Below, one piece after another: positions 37,229-46,192 of a stretch of DNA of 64,000 nucleotides (the first letter of the stretch is position 1; every line of letters starts with the position of its first letter). Below the pieces are notes generated by a model, which saw only the letters and a program-made list of their open reading frames with translations, made no database searches and was not told the DNA's origin. Made by a program: the position numbers and the translations under genes. The stretch covers positions 682,001 to 746,000 of the forward strand of contig JACKLM010000002.1 in NCBI GenBank assembly GCA_024235895.1, in the 5' to 3' direction. This DNA is from Burkholderiaceae bacterium (GTDB taxonomy: Bacteria > Pseudomonadota > Gammaproteobacteria > Burkholderiales > Burkholderiaceae_C).

Positions 37229-37938
37229 CAGCCGGCGCCGCGCGGGCAGAACAGGTAGCCCACGCCCCAGACGGTGCGCAGGTAGACCGGGTGCGTGGGG
37301 TCGGGCTCGATCTTGCGCCGCAACCGGGTGACGCGCACGTCGACCATGCGGTCGAAGGGCGCGCGGTCGTAGCCCTTGAGCAGCTCGACCAGGGTGTCGC
37401 GGCTGAGCACGCGGTCGGGATGGTCGAGCAGCGTGCGCAGCAGCGCGAACTCGGCGCCCGACAGCGTCACCTCGGCGCCGTTGCGCGTCAGCCGGTGCGC
37501 GTCCAGGTCGACCGTGTAGGGGCCGAAGTGGCGCAGCCGGCCGGTCTCGGGCCCGGGGCGGCGCCGCCGCAGCACCGCGGCCACGCGCGCCAGCAGCTCG
37601 CGGTGGCTGAAGGGCTTGGCGAGGTAGTCGTCGGCGCCGACCTCCAGCCCGACGATGCGGTCGACCTCGTCGCCGCGCGCCGACAGCATGATGATGCCGG
37701 GGCCGCCCTCGGCCGCGAGCGTGCGCGCCAGCGTCAGCCCGTCCTCGCCCGGCAGCATCACGTCGAGCAGCAGCAGGTCGACCGGCTGCGCCGCCAGGTG
37801 GCGGCGCATCGCCGCGCCGTCGGCGACGCCGGCGACCTCGTAGCCGTTGTCCGACAGGTAGCGCACGAGCAGCTCGCGCAAGCCCTCGTCGTCGTCGACG
37901 ACGAGCAGGCGCGGCCGGGCGCGGTTCATGTCCTTCAT
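37228..37938 (-). CDS. OmpR-family response regulator
   Basis: About 236 residues from ATG 37938 (ATG 37929 is an alternative). Receiver domain with VVDDDEGLRELL and the phospho-site in LLLLDVMLPGEDG. A winged-helix DNA-binding domain (LSGAEFALLRTLLDHPDRVLSR, MVDVRVTRLRRKIEPDP) follows. Cognate kinase overlaps downstream. The cytochrome c' and FadL genes start divergently 150 bp away and are possible targets. Confidence 0.95.
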   Translation of the reverse strand: MKDMNRARPRLLVVDDDEGLRELLVRYLSDNGYEVAGVADGAAMRRHLAAQPVDLLLLDVMLPGEDGLTLARTLAAEGGPGIIMLSARGDEVDRIVGLEVGADDYLAKPFSHRELLARVAAVLRRRRPGPETGRLRHFGPYTVDLDAHRLTRNGAEVTLSGAEFALLRTLLDHPDRVLSRDTLVELLKGYDRAPFDRMVDVRVTRLRRKIEPDPTHPVYLRTVWGVGYLFCPRGAG

Positions 37939-38087
37939 CGCCGATCGCGTGCGCACATGCTTCGCGCGCTGCAACAGCTCGACACGGACGGCGCCGCGCT
38001 GACACCGGCCGGAAACCCCGCCCGCCTACGCTGCCGCGCACACCGCCGCATCGCCGGCGGCCGAACGCCAACAGGAGACCCACGCGC

Positions 38088-38699
38088 ATGAAGACCCGTC
38101 GACCCCTGGCCCGCGCGCTCGCCGCGGCCGCCCTCGCGAGCGCAGCCGCCGCCCCGGCGCTGGCGCAGCAGCCCTTCACCCCGGAGCAGGTCAAGCTCGG
38201 CCAGGAGCTGATGCAAAAGCAGATGGCGACGATGACGCCCGAGCTGGTCGAGCGCGCGCGTGCGCTGTCGCCCGAGATCAAGCAGTTCCTGATGAAGGTC
38301 GCGCTGCGCCACGAGCGCCGCAGCGACACGCTGACGCTGCGCCAGGTGATGCACGACATCCTGACCGACTACCAGGCGGTGGGTGCGGCGATCGCGGTCG
38401 ACAACGGCGCCGCGGCCGCCGACGCCGCGCGCCGCATCGCCGGCCACCGGCTGCCGCGCGGCGGCATGCTGCCCTACCTGCCGCTGGACAAGGTCAGCGA
38501 CGACGGCCTGTCGGTGCTGCCGGCGATGGAAGCCGCGGTCGAGGGCGGCGCGCGCCAGCTCGCCGACGCCGCCGAGCGCGGCGACATGGTCGCCGCGGCC
38601 CAGCACTACGGGACCATCACCTCGGGCTGCGTGGCCTGCCACAACCACTTCCGCGGCCAGCCGGGCGCCAGCGCCTACGCGCCGCGCCTGAAGCGCTGA
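38088..38699 (+). CDS. Cytochrome c'-family protein
   Basis: 203 residues. Signal peptide (ALAAAALASAAAAPALAQ) followed by a helical protein with one heme motif close to the C-terminus, SGCVACHNHFRG. That placement is typical of the four-helix-bundle cytochrome c' / c556 group. Located in the periplasm. It may bind small ligands or transfer electrons; a sulfur role is not shown. It is divergent from the OmpR regulator and 21 bp before a FadL-type porin. Confidence 0.8.
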   Translation: MKTRRPLARALAAAALASAAAAPALAQQPFTPEQVKLGQELMQKQMATMTPELVERARALSPEIKQFLMKVALRHERRSDTLTLRQVMHDILTDYQAVGAAIAVDNGAAAADAARRIAGHRLPRGGMLPYLPLDKVSDDGLSVLPAMEAAVEGGARQLADAAERGDMVAAAQHYGTITSGCVACHNHFRGQPGASAYAPRLKR

Positions 38700-38720
38700 C
38701 ACCGAACCGGGAGCCCCGTC

Positions 38721-39920
38721 ATGCATGCACCCCACCCCGCCCGTGAAAGCCGCGCCGCACGCGCCCCGCGCGCCGGCGCGATCGCGCTGGCCGCCGCCGC
38801 GCTGCTCGTCGCGCCGCACGCCGGCGCCACCAACGGCGACCAGATGCTCGGCCTGTCGGCGATCCAGAACGGCATGGCCGGCGCCGTCGTCGCCGCGCCG
38901 CAGGATGCCGTCACGCTGCTCGTCAACCCGGCCGGCATGGCCGAGCTCGCGACGCAGGAGGTCCGCTTCGACCTCGGCGTCGGCTTCCTGAACCCGCCGC
39001 GCAAGGTCAACGGCAACGACAGCGACTCCAACCTCTACATGATGCCCGCCGGCGCGGTCAATTTCCGCGTCGGCCCGAAGCTCGTCGTCGGCATGGGGCT
39101 GGGCGGGCTGTCGGGCATGGGGGTGGACTTCGCCGATACCGTCGGCGCTCCCGGGCTGCAGGCGGTAGTGACGACCAAGCAGTTCTTCAAGGTCGCGCCC
39201 GGCTTCGCCTACCGCGTCAGCGACCGGCTCGCGCTCGGCGCGACGATCAACCTCAACTACCAGAGCCTGGCGCTGGCCACGCCGGCGTTCTCGCTGCCGC
39301 AGAACCAGGTCTTCGGCTGGGGTCTGACGGCGGGGATGGTCTGGCACCTGAACGACGCGGTGCAGCTCGGCGCCTCGTGGTCGAACAAGCAGCGCATGGG
39401 CAAGTTCGAGTGGAATACGCCGGACGGCCGCTTCGCGATGCGCATGGACGCGCCGCAGACGCTCGCCGTCGGCGTCGCCTTCCGGCCGATGCAGGGGCTG
39501 CTGGTCGAGGCCGACGTCAAGCGCATCTGGTTCAGCGACGTGCTCGACCGCGTCGCCATCGAGCGCCCGGCAGGCTACGCCGGCGCGATCCCGCCGGCGA
39601 TGCCATTCGGCTGGAGCGACCAGACCGTGGTCGCGCTCGGCGTGCAGAAGGACCTCGGCGACCGCATGCAGCTGCGTGCCGGATTCAACTACGGCAAGTC
39701 GCCGATCGGCCCCGAGGACGTCAACGCCAACTTCGGGTCGCTGGCGGTGGTCGAGAAGCACCTCGCGCTCGGGCTGACGCGCCGCTTCACCGACCGCATC
39801 AGCGGCTCGCTGTCCTGGGTTCATGCGTTCGACAACCGCGTCACGTCCAGCGTCGGGCCGGCCAACACGATCGAGCTGAAGCAGAACATCGTCAACTTCC
39901 AGGTCGCCTACCAGTACTGA
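38721..39920 (+). CDS. FadL/TodX-type outer-membrane transport protein
   Basis: 399 residues. Signal peptide (AIALAAAALLVAPHAGA) then the FadL hatch motif NGDQMLGLSAIQNGMAGAVVA and NPAGMAELA, as in channels for hydrophobic compounds. It ends with aromatic Tyr (FQVAYQY). In this sulfur context it may pass hydrophobic sulfur species, which is inference. A second, more divergent member is at 51628-52980. Probably co-transcribed with the cytochrome c' gene. Confidence 0.87.
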   Translation: MHAPHPARESRAARAPRAGAIALAAAALLVAPHAGATNGDQMLGLSAIQNGMAGAVVAAPQDAVTLLVNPAGMAELATQEVRFDLGVGFLNPPRKVNGNDSDSNLYMMPAGAVNFRVGPKLVVGMGLGGLSGMGVDFADTVGAPGLQAVVTTKQFFKVAPGFAYRVSDRLALGATINLNYQSLALATPAFSLPQNQVFGWGLTAGMVWHLNDAVQLGASWSNKQRMGKFEWNTPDGRFAMRMDAPQTLAVGVAFRPMQGLLVEADVKRIWFSDVLDRVAIERPAGYAGAIPPAMPFGWSDQTVVALGVQKDLGDRMQLRAGFNYGKSPIGPEDVNANFGSLAVVEKHLALGLTRRFTDRISGSLSWVHAFDNRVTSSVGPANTIELKQNIVNFQVAYQY

Positions 39921-40006
39921 CCCCGCCGCGCGGGGTGCGGCGGCTGTGCCCGCCCCCGACCGCGCGGGCGCAGCCGAGACGGCGCGCCGCGAACGAGGAG
40001 AACACC

Positions 40007-40195
40007 ATGAACGTCGATCGCATCGTCCACCTCGCCGCCGGCCTGATGGTCCTCGTCGGTGTCGCGCTGGCGCACTACGTGCACGCCTACTGGCTCGCGC
40101 TGCCGGCCTTCGTCGGCCTCAACCTCGCCCAGAGCGCCTTCACCGGCTGGTGCCCGCTGGCGACGATGCTGAAGAAGGCCGGTGTGCGCGAGTGA
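40007..40195 (+). CDS. DUF2892 (YgaP-like membrane domain) protein
   Basis: 62 residues from ATG 40007, after GAGGAGA. Two membrane helices surround a short loop, and the conserved FTGWCPLATMLKKAGV carries one cysteine, as in the C-terminal membrane part of the rhodanese YgaP. The rhodanese domain is absent here but separate rhodaneses are encoded nearby. Possibly moves or senses small sulfur compounds at the inner membrane. Confidence 0.85.
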   Translation: MNVDRIVHLAAGLMVLVGVALAHYVHAYWLALPAFVGLNLAQSAFTGWCPLATMLKKAGVRE

Positions 40196-40234
40196 GCCGC
40201 TTGCGGGGCCCGGGCCCGCGACGCGTGCCCGCGC

Positions 40235-41134
40235 TCAACGCCCGGCCAGCGCCTGCAGCTTGGTCGGCTGGATCAGGTGCCCGTCCAGGCCCGCCTCCTT
40301 GGCACTGCCGCCGTAGGCCACCGTCATCAGCTGGCTGTAGTAGGTCACCGGCATCGCCAGCTTGGTGCCCTGCTTGCGGTTGATCTCGGACTGGTAGACC
40401 TCGACGTTGGCCTGGCACAGCGGGCAGGGCGTGACGATCATGTCGGCGCCGTGGTCGTACGCGGCCTCGACGATGTCGCGAATCTGCTTCTGGCTCTTGT
40501 CGGGCTCGGAGAACGCCAGCGCGCCGCCGCAGCAGGTGACCTTCTGCTCGTACTCGGGGATCGGCTCGGCACCGACGGTCTCGACCAGCTTGTCGAGGTA
40601 CATCGGGTTCTCGAACGACTCGCCGGCGATGCCGAACGGGCGGTTGGTCTGGCAGCCGACGTAGCCGGCGAACTTGATCCCTTCCAGCGGCTTGACCACC
40701 GGAGCGGCGAGCGCCTCGTAGCCGAAGTCCTCGATCAGGACCTCGACCATGTGCTTGACCGGCGCCTTGCCCTGGTACTGCAGCCCGGCCTCCTTCAGCG
40801 CCTCGTTGGCCTTGGCCATGAAGTCGCGGTCGACGTCGAGCTTCTCCTTGCTCTCGCGCGCGTTGAGCCAGCACGCGGCGCAGGTCGCGACCATGCTCTG
40901 CCCGGGCAGGTGCTTCTCGGCGAGCGCGAAGTTGCGCGCGTTCAGCACATGCCGCGTCAGCTCGCCGGCGCCGGTGTAGCTGATCGACGCCCCGCAGCAG
41001 TTCCAGTCGGGGATCTCGGTGAGCTGGATGTCCAGCGTCTTGCACATCGCGTTCGTCGACGTCAGGTAGTTCGACGCCGACGCCTTGAGCTGCGACGAGC
41101 AACCGGGGTAGAACGCATACTGCTTCTTCGCCAT
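40235..41134 (-). CDS. hdrB: HdrB-like heterodisulfide reductase subunit (QmoAB partner)
   Basis: 299 residues. Two CCG domains: CAACWLNARES with DWNCCGASISY in the first half, and GCQTNRPFG plus CCGGALAFSEP with CPLCQANVE in the second. These bind the unusual non-cubane Fe-S clusters of HdrB. In several sulfur-oxidising betaproteobacteria HdrCB replaces QmoC in the Apr-linked Qmo complex, and the gene order here fits. It is the last gene of the operon. Confidence 0.92.
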   Translation of the reverse strand: MAKKQYAFYPGCSSQLKASASNYLTSTNAMCKTLDIQLTEIPDWNCCGASISYTGAGELTRHVLNARNFALAEKHLPGQSMVATCAACWLNARESKEKLDVDRDFMAKANEALKEAGLQYQGKAPVKHMVEVLIEDFGYEALAAPVVKPLEGIKFAGYVGCQTNRPFGIAGESFENPMYLDKLVETVGAEPIPEYEQKVTCCGGALAFSEPDKSQKQIRDIVEAAYDHGADMIVTPCPLCQANVEVYQSEINRKQGTKLAMPVTYYSQLMTVAYGGSAKEAGLDGHLIQPTKLQALAGR

Positions 41135-41256
41135 CGGGGTAGCCTCTATCGGATTGGCCTGCGCGTGCGCCGCAGGGTGCGGCGCCGCGCAAGGTGTCGC
41201 TTGCGAAGGGCGCGGCCGCCGGCCGCCGCCCGCCGCGCGCGGCGGGGATTGGGGGT

Positions 41257-41877
41257 TCAGCCGCTCGCGCGCTCGCGCTGCTCGATCTCCTGCACCTTGG
41301 CCAGCATCGCCGCCAGCCCGCGCTGATCCCGGACCTTGTGGCCGCCGAGCATCTCCAGCGGGTTCAGCCGCCCGGCCTTGAGCAGCCCGAGGCCGACGTG
41401 GCGCATCGTCCACGCATTCTTCAGCCCGGCGACGAAGCCGTCCTTGAAGTAGAGCCCGAGCGTCAGCTTGAGCTCGTTGACGCGGCCGGCGCGCTTGAAG
41501 TTGTCGAAGAAGCGCAGCGAGAAGTCGCGCGTGGGCTGCATCTTCGGCGCCAGCCCGAGCTTGTGCGAGTGCGCCGCCAGCCCGTGCATGATGGTCGTGA
41601 TCGGCAGCTTGCGCGGGCAGCGCACGACGCAGTTGTAGCAGCTCGTGCACATCCACATCGCGTCCGACGTCAGCACCTCCTGGCGCTGGCCGGCGCGGAT
41701 CATCATGAAGATCTTCTGCGGCGAGTGCTGCCAGTGCGGGCCGAACGGGCACGAGCCGGCGCACACGCCGCACTGCATGCACATCTTGACCATCTCGCCG
41801 CCCTCGACCTCGCGTTCGACCTCGCGCAGGAAGTCGAGTTGGTAGGGGCGGCTGGCGGTGTCGTGGGCGGTCGTCAT
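41257..41877 (-). CDS. hdrC: HdrC-like iron-sulfur subunit (QmoAB partner)
   Basis: 206 residues. Two 4Fe-4S motifs (CMQCGVCAGSCPFGP near residue 33 and CTSCYNCVVRCPRK near 77) in a helical protein, as in HdrC. It would link HdrB with QmoA/QmoB electron carriers. No membrane helices are present, unlike QmoC, which fuses HdrC with a cytochrome b. Twenty-two bases follow the qmoB stop; hdrB starts 122 bp downstream. Confidence 0.92.
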   Translation of the reverse strand: MTTAHDTASRPYQLDFLREVEREVEGGEMVKMCMQCGVCAGSCPFGPHWQHSPQKIFMMIRAGQRQEVLTSDAMWMCTSCYNCVVRCPRKLPITTIMHGLAAHSHKLGLAPKMQPTRDFSLRFFDNFKRAGRVNELKLTLGLYFKDGFVAGLKNAWTMRHVGLGLLKAGRLNPLEMLGGHKVRDQRGLAAMLAKVQEIEQRERASG

Positions 41878-41899
41878 CGCATCGTCCTCGGGCCCGGCC

Positions 41900-44149
41900 T
41901 CACGCGAAGCCCTTCAGCGGGCTCATGCCGATCTCGGCGATCTTGGCGGCGTAGTCGTCGATCAGCCTGGGCAGCCGCTCGATGTCGGTGATCGCGACCT
42001 CGTGGCTGACGACGCGCTCGGTCTCCAGCCCGAGCTGCTTGAGCGTGTCGTCGACCTTGCTCATGCGGTAGTGCGCCATCTCGGATCCGCGGACGAAGTG
42101 GCACTGGTAGTCGTCGCCCTTCTTGCAGCCCAGCATCATCACGCCGTCCCAGCCGCCGTTGAGCGCGTCGGTGATCCAGATCGTATTGACCGAGCCCAGG
42201 CAGCGCACCGGGATCACGCGCACGAAGGCCGAGTAGCTGCGCCGCTGCAGCCCCGCCATGTCCAGCGCCGGGTAGGCGTCGTTCTCGCACGCCAGCAGCA
42301 GGATGCGCGGCTTCTCGCTGAACTCGTCGGGCATGTCGACCGCCTTGATCTGCGCCCCGACGCTGTCGACCGAGTAGTTCTCGAACGAGATCACGCGAAC
42401 CGGGCAGGCGCCCATGCAGGTGCCGCAGCGCCGGCAGCGGCTCTCGTTGAAGACCGGGTAGCGTTTCTCGTCCTCGTCGATGGCACCGAACGGGCACTCG
42501 ACCGTGCAGCGCTTGCACTGCGTGCAGCCCTCCAGGCGAACGATCGGGTAGCTCAGGTCGCCGCTGCGCGGGTGCGCGGCGCGGCCGACGGCGGCGTTCT
42601 CGATCGCCTGGATCGCCTTCATCGCCGCCCCGGCGGCGTCCTCCATCGCCTGCGCGATATCCATCGGCCGGCGCGTCGGGCCGGCGGCGTAGATGCCGGT
42701 GCGGCGCGTCTCGTACGGGAAGCAGATGAAGTGCGAATCGGCGAAGCCGTGCCGCAGCTGCGGCAGGTCCGGCCCCTGGCGGTAGCTCAGGTTGAGCACG
42801 GATTGCTTCTGCAGCTCGACCTTCTTCTCCGCCGCCTCGGCCGAGCCGGACTCGGCGGCGGTGACGGTCGCGGTCCAGGTGTCGAGGTCGACGCCGGCGT
42901 TGGCGACCTGCCCGGTGGCGAGCACGACGAGGTCGGTGTCCAGGCTCGCGTCCTGGTCCAGGATCAGGTCGCGGAACTCGACGCGCGCGCCGTCGCCGGC
43001 GGCCTCGACGCCGCGGACGACCGCCTTGGTGAAGGTCACGCCGCGCTCCTGCGCGCCGCGGTACAGGTCCTCGCCCATGCCCGGAACGCGCAGGTCGGTG
43101 TACAGCACGACGGTGTCGATGCCGGCGTCGGCGAGCCTGAAGTACAGCGCCTGCTTGATGCTGGTCGCGCAGCAGTGGCCCGAGCAGTAGGGCAGGTGCT
43201 TGCCGGTCGGATCGCGCTGGCCCGCGCACTGGACGAAGGCGACGCTGCGCACCGGCTTGCCGTCGGCGCGCACGATGGTCCCGCCGTCGGCCTGGCGCGC
43301 CAGCGCCTCCAGCCCCGCCTGGTCGACCACGTGCGGCACGGTGCCGCCGCCGAGCTCGGGCAGCTTGCCGATGTCGTAGGTCTCGAAGCCGCTGGCCTGG
43401 ACGATCGCGCCCGCGGTCTCCTCGCGCGTCGTGCCGTCGGCCGCCGCCAGCGTGACGCGGAAGCGCCCCGGCGCGCCGTCGGTGCGCGCGACCCTGGTCG
43501 ACAGCGCGAGCGCGATGCGCGGGTGCGCGCGGACGCGCGCGGCAAGCTCGGCCACGCCGGTCGGCTGCGGCTTGTCGTAGGGCTCGTGCGACGGCGCGCG
43601 CCGCCACAGCCGCGCCGCCCAGCCGCCGAGCTCGGGGCCGCGCTCGACGAGCAGCACGTCGATGCCGGCGTCGGCGGCACCGAGGGCCGCAGTCATGCCG
43701 CTGACGCCGCCGCCGACGACGAGCACGCGCCGCGCGCTCTCGGCGTTCGGGTTGCCGGCCGGGATCTTGAGCTTCTTCAGCTCGGCGCAGGCCATGCGGA
43801 CATAGTCGTCGGCCATCTCCTGGCGCACCTCGTCGTGCGCCTCGCCCGGCGCCACCGCCCACAGCACGCCCTCGCGCAGGTTGGCGCGCGCCATCGCCGC
43901 CTCGGGGAAGTGGAAGGCCTCGGCCTTCATGCGGCGCGAGCACGCGGCCAGCATGACGTGCGTGACCTCCTCCTCGGCGAGGTCCTTGCGGATCGTCGCC
44001 ACCCCCTCCTCGCTGCACAGGAAGGGGTGCTCGCGAACGATCGCCATCTTGCCCTCGCGCTTGGCGACCTTGGCGAGCTGGCTGGCGTCCAGCGCCTCGC
44101 CCAGCCCGCAGCCGGTGCAGACGTAGGCGGCCGTCTTCATCGCCGTCAT
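41900..44149 (-). CDS. qmoB: QmoB, HdrA-like flavoprotein with MvhD-like C-terminus
   Basis: 749 residues, the usual QmoB size. An N-terminal CTGCGLGEALD segment, FAD motif VLVVGGGVSGMTAALGAADAG near residue 142, SGHCCATSIKQALY, two ferredoxin motifs (CTQCKRCTVECPFGAI and CRRCGTCMGACPV) and a C-terminal MvhD-type domain with VRCLGSVNTIWITDAL and GCKKGDDYQC. It couples quinone-level electrons to AprBA. Its start overlaps the qmoA stop (ATGA). Confidence 0.95.
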   Translation of the reverse strand: MTAMKTAAYVCTGCGLGEALDASQLAKVAKREGKMAIVREHPFLCSEEGVATIRKDLAEEEVTHVMLAACSRRMKAEAFHFPEAAMARANLREGVLWAVAPGEAHDEVRQEMADDYVRMACAELKKLKIPAGNPNAESARRVLVVGGGVSGMTAALGAADAGIDVLLVERGPELGGWAARLWRRAPSHEPYDKPQPTGVAELAARVRAHPRIALALSTRVARTDGAPGRFRVTLAAADGTTREETAGAIVQASGFETYDIGKLPELGGGTVPHVVDQAGLEALARQADGGTIVRADGKPVRSVAFVQCAGQRDPTGKHLPYCSGHCCATSIKQALYFRLADAGIDTVVLYTDLRVPGMGEDLYRGAQERGVTFTKAVVRGVEAAGDGARVEFRDLILDQDASLDTDLVVLATGQVANAGVDLDTWTATVTAAESGSAEAAEKKVELQKQSVLNLSYRQGPDLPQLRHGFADSHFICFPYETRRTGIYAAGPTRRPMDIAQAMEDAAGAAMKAIQAIENAAVGRAAHPRSGDLSYPIVRLEGCTQCKRCTVECPFGAIDEDEKRYPVFNESRCRRCGTCMGACPVRVISFENYSVDSVGAQIKAVDMPDEFSEKPRILLLACENDAYPALDMAGLQRRSYSAFVRVIPVRCLGSVNTIWITDALNGGWDGVMMLGCKKGDDYQCHFVRGSEMAHYRMSKVDDTLKQLGLETERVVSHEVAITDIERLPRLIDDYAAKIAEIGMSPLKGFA

Positions 44150-45441
44150 CGCTCGACCTCCGTGTCCGCGGCGCGGTGCAGCACCTGGATGCCACGCAGC
44201 GCCGCCGCAGTGGCGCTCTGCACCGCGCGGTTGACGTCCAGCGGGCCGGACGCGGCGCCGGCCGCGAACTGGCCGCCACTGGTGCTGCCCTCGATGAAAC
44301 CGCTGCTGTCGCGAACGATGTCGTCGGGCAGCTCGATGCCGTCGGTCTCGGGCTGCATGCCGACCGCGAGCACGACCAGGTCGTGCGCGTTGGCGTAGCG
44401 GTGGTAGCCCTCGGTATCGACGCCGTGCAGCACCGGGTTGTCGGTCGCGGCGTCGGGCGCGATGCGCGCGACCTTGGACTTGACGAAGCGCACGTTCGGG
44501 TCGGCGTGCACCATCGCGTTGAAGTCCTCCAGGCGGTCGATCGCGCGGATGTCGATGTAGTAGACGGTGCTCTTCGCGTCGCCTTCGGGGTAGGCGTCGG
44601 CGACGTAGCGCGTCTGCTTGAGTGTGGCCATGCAGCAGATGCGCGAGCAGTGGCGCAGGTGGTTCTCGTCGCGCGAGCCGGCGCACTGGATGAAGGCGAT
44701 GTTGCGCGCCGGCTGGCCGTCCGACGGCCGCAGCAGCCGCCCGCCGGTCGGGCCGGCCGGGTCCGCGAGGCGCTCGAACTCGACACTGGTGATGACGTTG
44801 GGGATGCGCCCGTAGCCGTAGGGCTGGATGCGCGCGGCGTCGTAGGGCTTCCAGCCGGTGGCCCAGACGACGGCGCCGACGTTCAGCGTCAGTGTCTGCG
44901 GCTGCATCGTCAGGTCGACCGCGCCGACCTTGCAGGCCTCGCGCGCGCGCTCGCCGTCCTCGGTGCCGACGATGGACGGGTCGATCACGTAGCGCGGCGG
45001 GTAGGCCATCCCGTGCGGCAGGTAGGCCGCCGGGATCTGGCTCAGGCCGTAGTCGTGCGGGTTCGGGATCCGTGTCTGCACCGCGCGCGCGCAGTCGCCG
45101 CAGCCGGTGCAGCGCTCGTCGACGTAACGCGGGTGCTGCAGCAGCGTGACCTCGTAGGCGCCGGCGCTGCCGCGCACCGCCGTCAGCTCGGTCATCGTCA
45201 GCACGCGCACGCGCCGATTCGCGCGCAGCCGGCGCAGGTTGATCTCCAGCCCGCAGGTCGGGTGGCACATCTTCGGAAAGTAGCGCCACATGCGCGCGGT
45301 GCGCCCGCCCAGCGTCGGCGAGCGCTCGACGAGGACGACCTCGCGCCCGGCCTCGGCGGCCTCCAGCGCCGCCGTCATGCCGGCGATGCCGCCGCCGACG
45401 ACCAGCAGCGTCTGCGACGTGGGGGTGGCTTGGGTGCTCAT
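44146..45441 (-). CDS. qmoA: QmoA, HdrA-like flavoprotein
   Basis: 431 residues. FAD motif LLVVGGGIAGMTAALEAAEAG at the start, PTCGLEINLRRL, a ferredoxin-like CTGCGDCAR and CSRICCMATLKQTRY, typical of QmoA. Together with QmoB and HdrCB it should connect AprBA with the respiratory chain during sulfite oxidation. It starts 16 bp after a small phosphoesterase gene, so the operon probably begins with that gene and its promoter region is shared divergently with soeA. Confidence 0.95.
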   Translation of the reverse strand: MSTQATPTSQTLLVVGGGIAGMTAALEAAEAGREVVLVERSPTLGGRTARMWRYFPKMCHPTCGLEINLRRLRANRRVRVLTMTELTAVRGSAGAYEVTLLQHPRYVDERCTGCGDCARAVQTRIPNPHDYGLSQIPAAYLPHGMAYPPRYVIDPSIVGTEDGERAREACKVGAVDLTMQPQTLTLNVGAVVWATGWKPYDAARIQPYGYGRIPNVITSVEFERLADPAGPTGGRLLRPSDGQPARNIAFIQCAGSRDENHLRHCSRICCMATLKQTRYVADAYPEGDAKSTVYYIDIRAIDRLEDFNAMVHADPNVRFVKSKVARIAPDAATDNPVLHGVDTEGYHRYANAHDLVVLAVGMQPETDGIELPDDIVRDSSGFIEGSTSGGQFAAGAASGPLDVNRAVQSATAAALRGIQVLHRAADTEVER

Positions 45442-45457
45442 GTCCGCCTCCCGGTCG

Positions 45458-45964
45458 CTACGCCGCGCGCATCTCGAACTGCATCCGCTCCAGATCGCCC
45501 AGCACCCAGCACGCGGGCGCGCCGAGCCCGGCGACCGTGCCCGGGTTGACCAGCCATGTATGGCCTCCTTCGATAGTCACTTGCCGCTGCACGCTCGCCT
45601 CGTGCGTATGTCCGCAGCACACGAGGTCGTAGTCCCCGGTGCAGGCCATGCCGCGCGCCTGGTGCGGGAAATGCGTCACGTAGATGCGCCGGCCGCCCAG
45701 CACGATATCGGCGTCGCCGCCGTGGTAGACGATCGCGCCGCCCGAGCCGCCCGCCAGCCGCGCCATCGCGGTGCAGTCGCCGAGGTTGTTGCCGTGCACG
45801 ACGTGCATCGCCAGCCCCGACCCCAGCAGCGGGCGCAGCGTATTGGGCCCGATCACGTCGCCGCAATGCACGACCGCCTGCGCACCCTCGCCGCGCGCGG
45901 CATCGACCGCCGCGCGCAAGGCGTCGGCGCGGTCGTGGCTGTCGGAGACGATGCAGATCTTCAA
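45458..45964 (-). CDS. YfcE-type metallophosphoesterase
   Basis: 168 residues if TTG 45964 is the start, giving (M)KICIVSDSHDRADALR, which aligns with the usual family start; GTG 45982 is the alternative. Metal-site motifs SDSH, VHCGD, GNN, CCGHTHEA and NPG are all present. It hydrolyses phosphodiesters or related bonds; the physiological substrate is not evident. It leads the qmoAB-hdrCB operon. A longer open frame up to 46081 would cover the regulatory palindrome and is unlikely. Confidence 0.83.
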   Translation of the reverse strand: MKICIVSDSHDRADALRAAVDAARGEGAQAVVHCGDVIGPNTLRPLLGSGLAMHVVHGNNLGDCTAMARLAGGSGGAIVYHGGDADIVLGGRRIYVTHFPHQARGMACTGDYDLVCCGHTHEASVQRQVTIEGGHTWLVNPGTVAGLGAPACWVLGDLERMQFEMRAA

Positions 45965-46048
45965 GGCGTCAGGCCGGTTCACGCGCGCGCGGGCCAGGCC
46001 CCGGGCACGCCGGACGGACTTGAACACAGGGCGGCGGCCGCCGGTAAT

Positions 46049-46118
46049 CACCCGGGTGGGTAGCCCGCGCTTACCCATCACGGTAATAGACGCTGCGCAT
46101 CGCCGCTGCGCCTAATGG
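46049..46118 (+). promoter_or_regulatory. soeABC promoter with palindromic activator site
   Basis: CACCCGGGTGGGTA at 46049-46062, then half-site TACCCAT at 46072-46078, then TAGACG (46087-46092) exactly 24 bp after the palindrome, and CCTAAT (46111-46116) 18 bp further on. Element order and spacing equal those upstream of sat, and GCGCCTAATG is identical in both. The -10 overlaps an ATG at 46115, arguing that this ATG is not the soeA start. The site could also act on the divergent qmo operon. Confidence 0.7.
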
Positions 46119-46192
46119 ATCGAGCTTGGGGCCGGTGCGGCGGACGACCGCGGAGCATGTGCGCCCGGCCACCCCGCCCCCGTCTCCTACGC

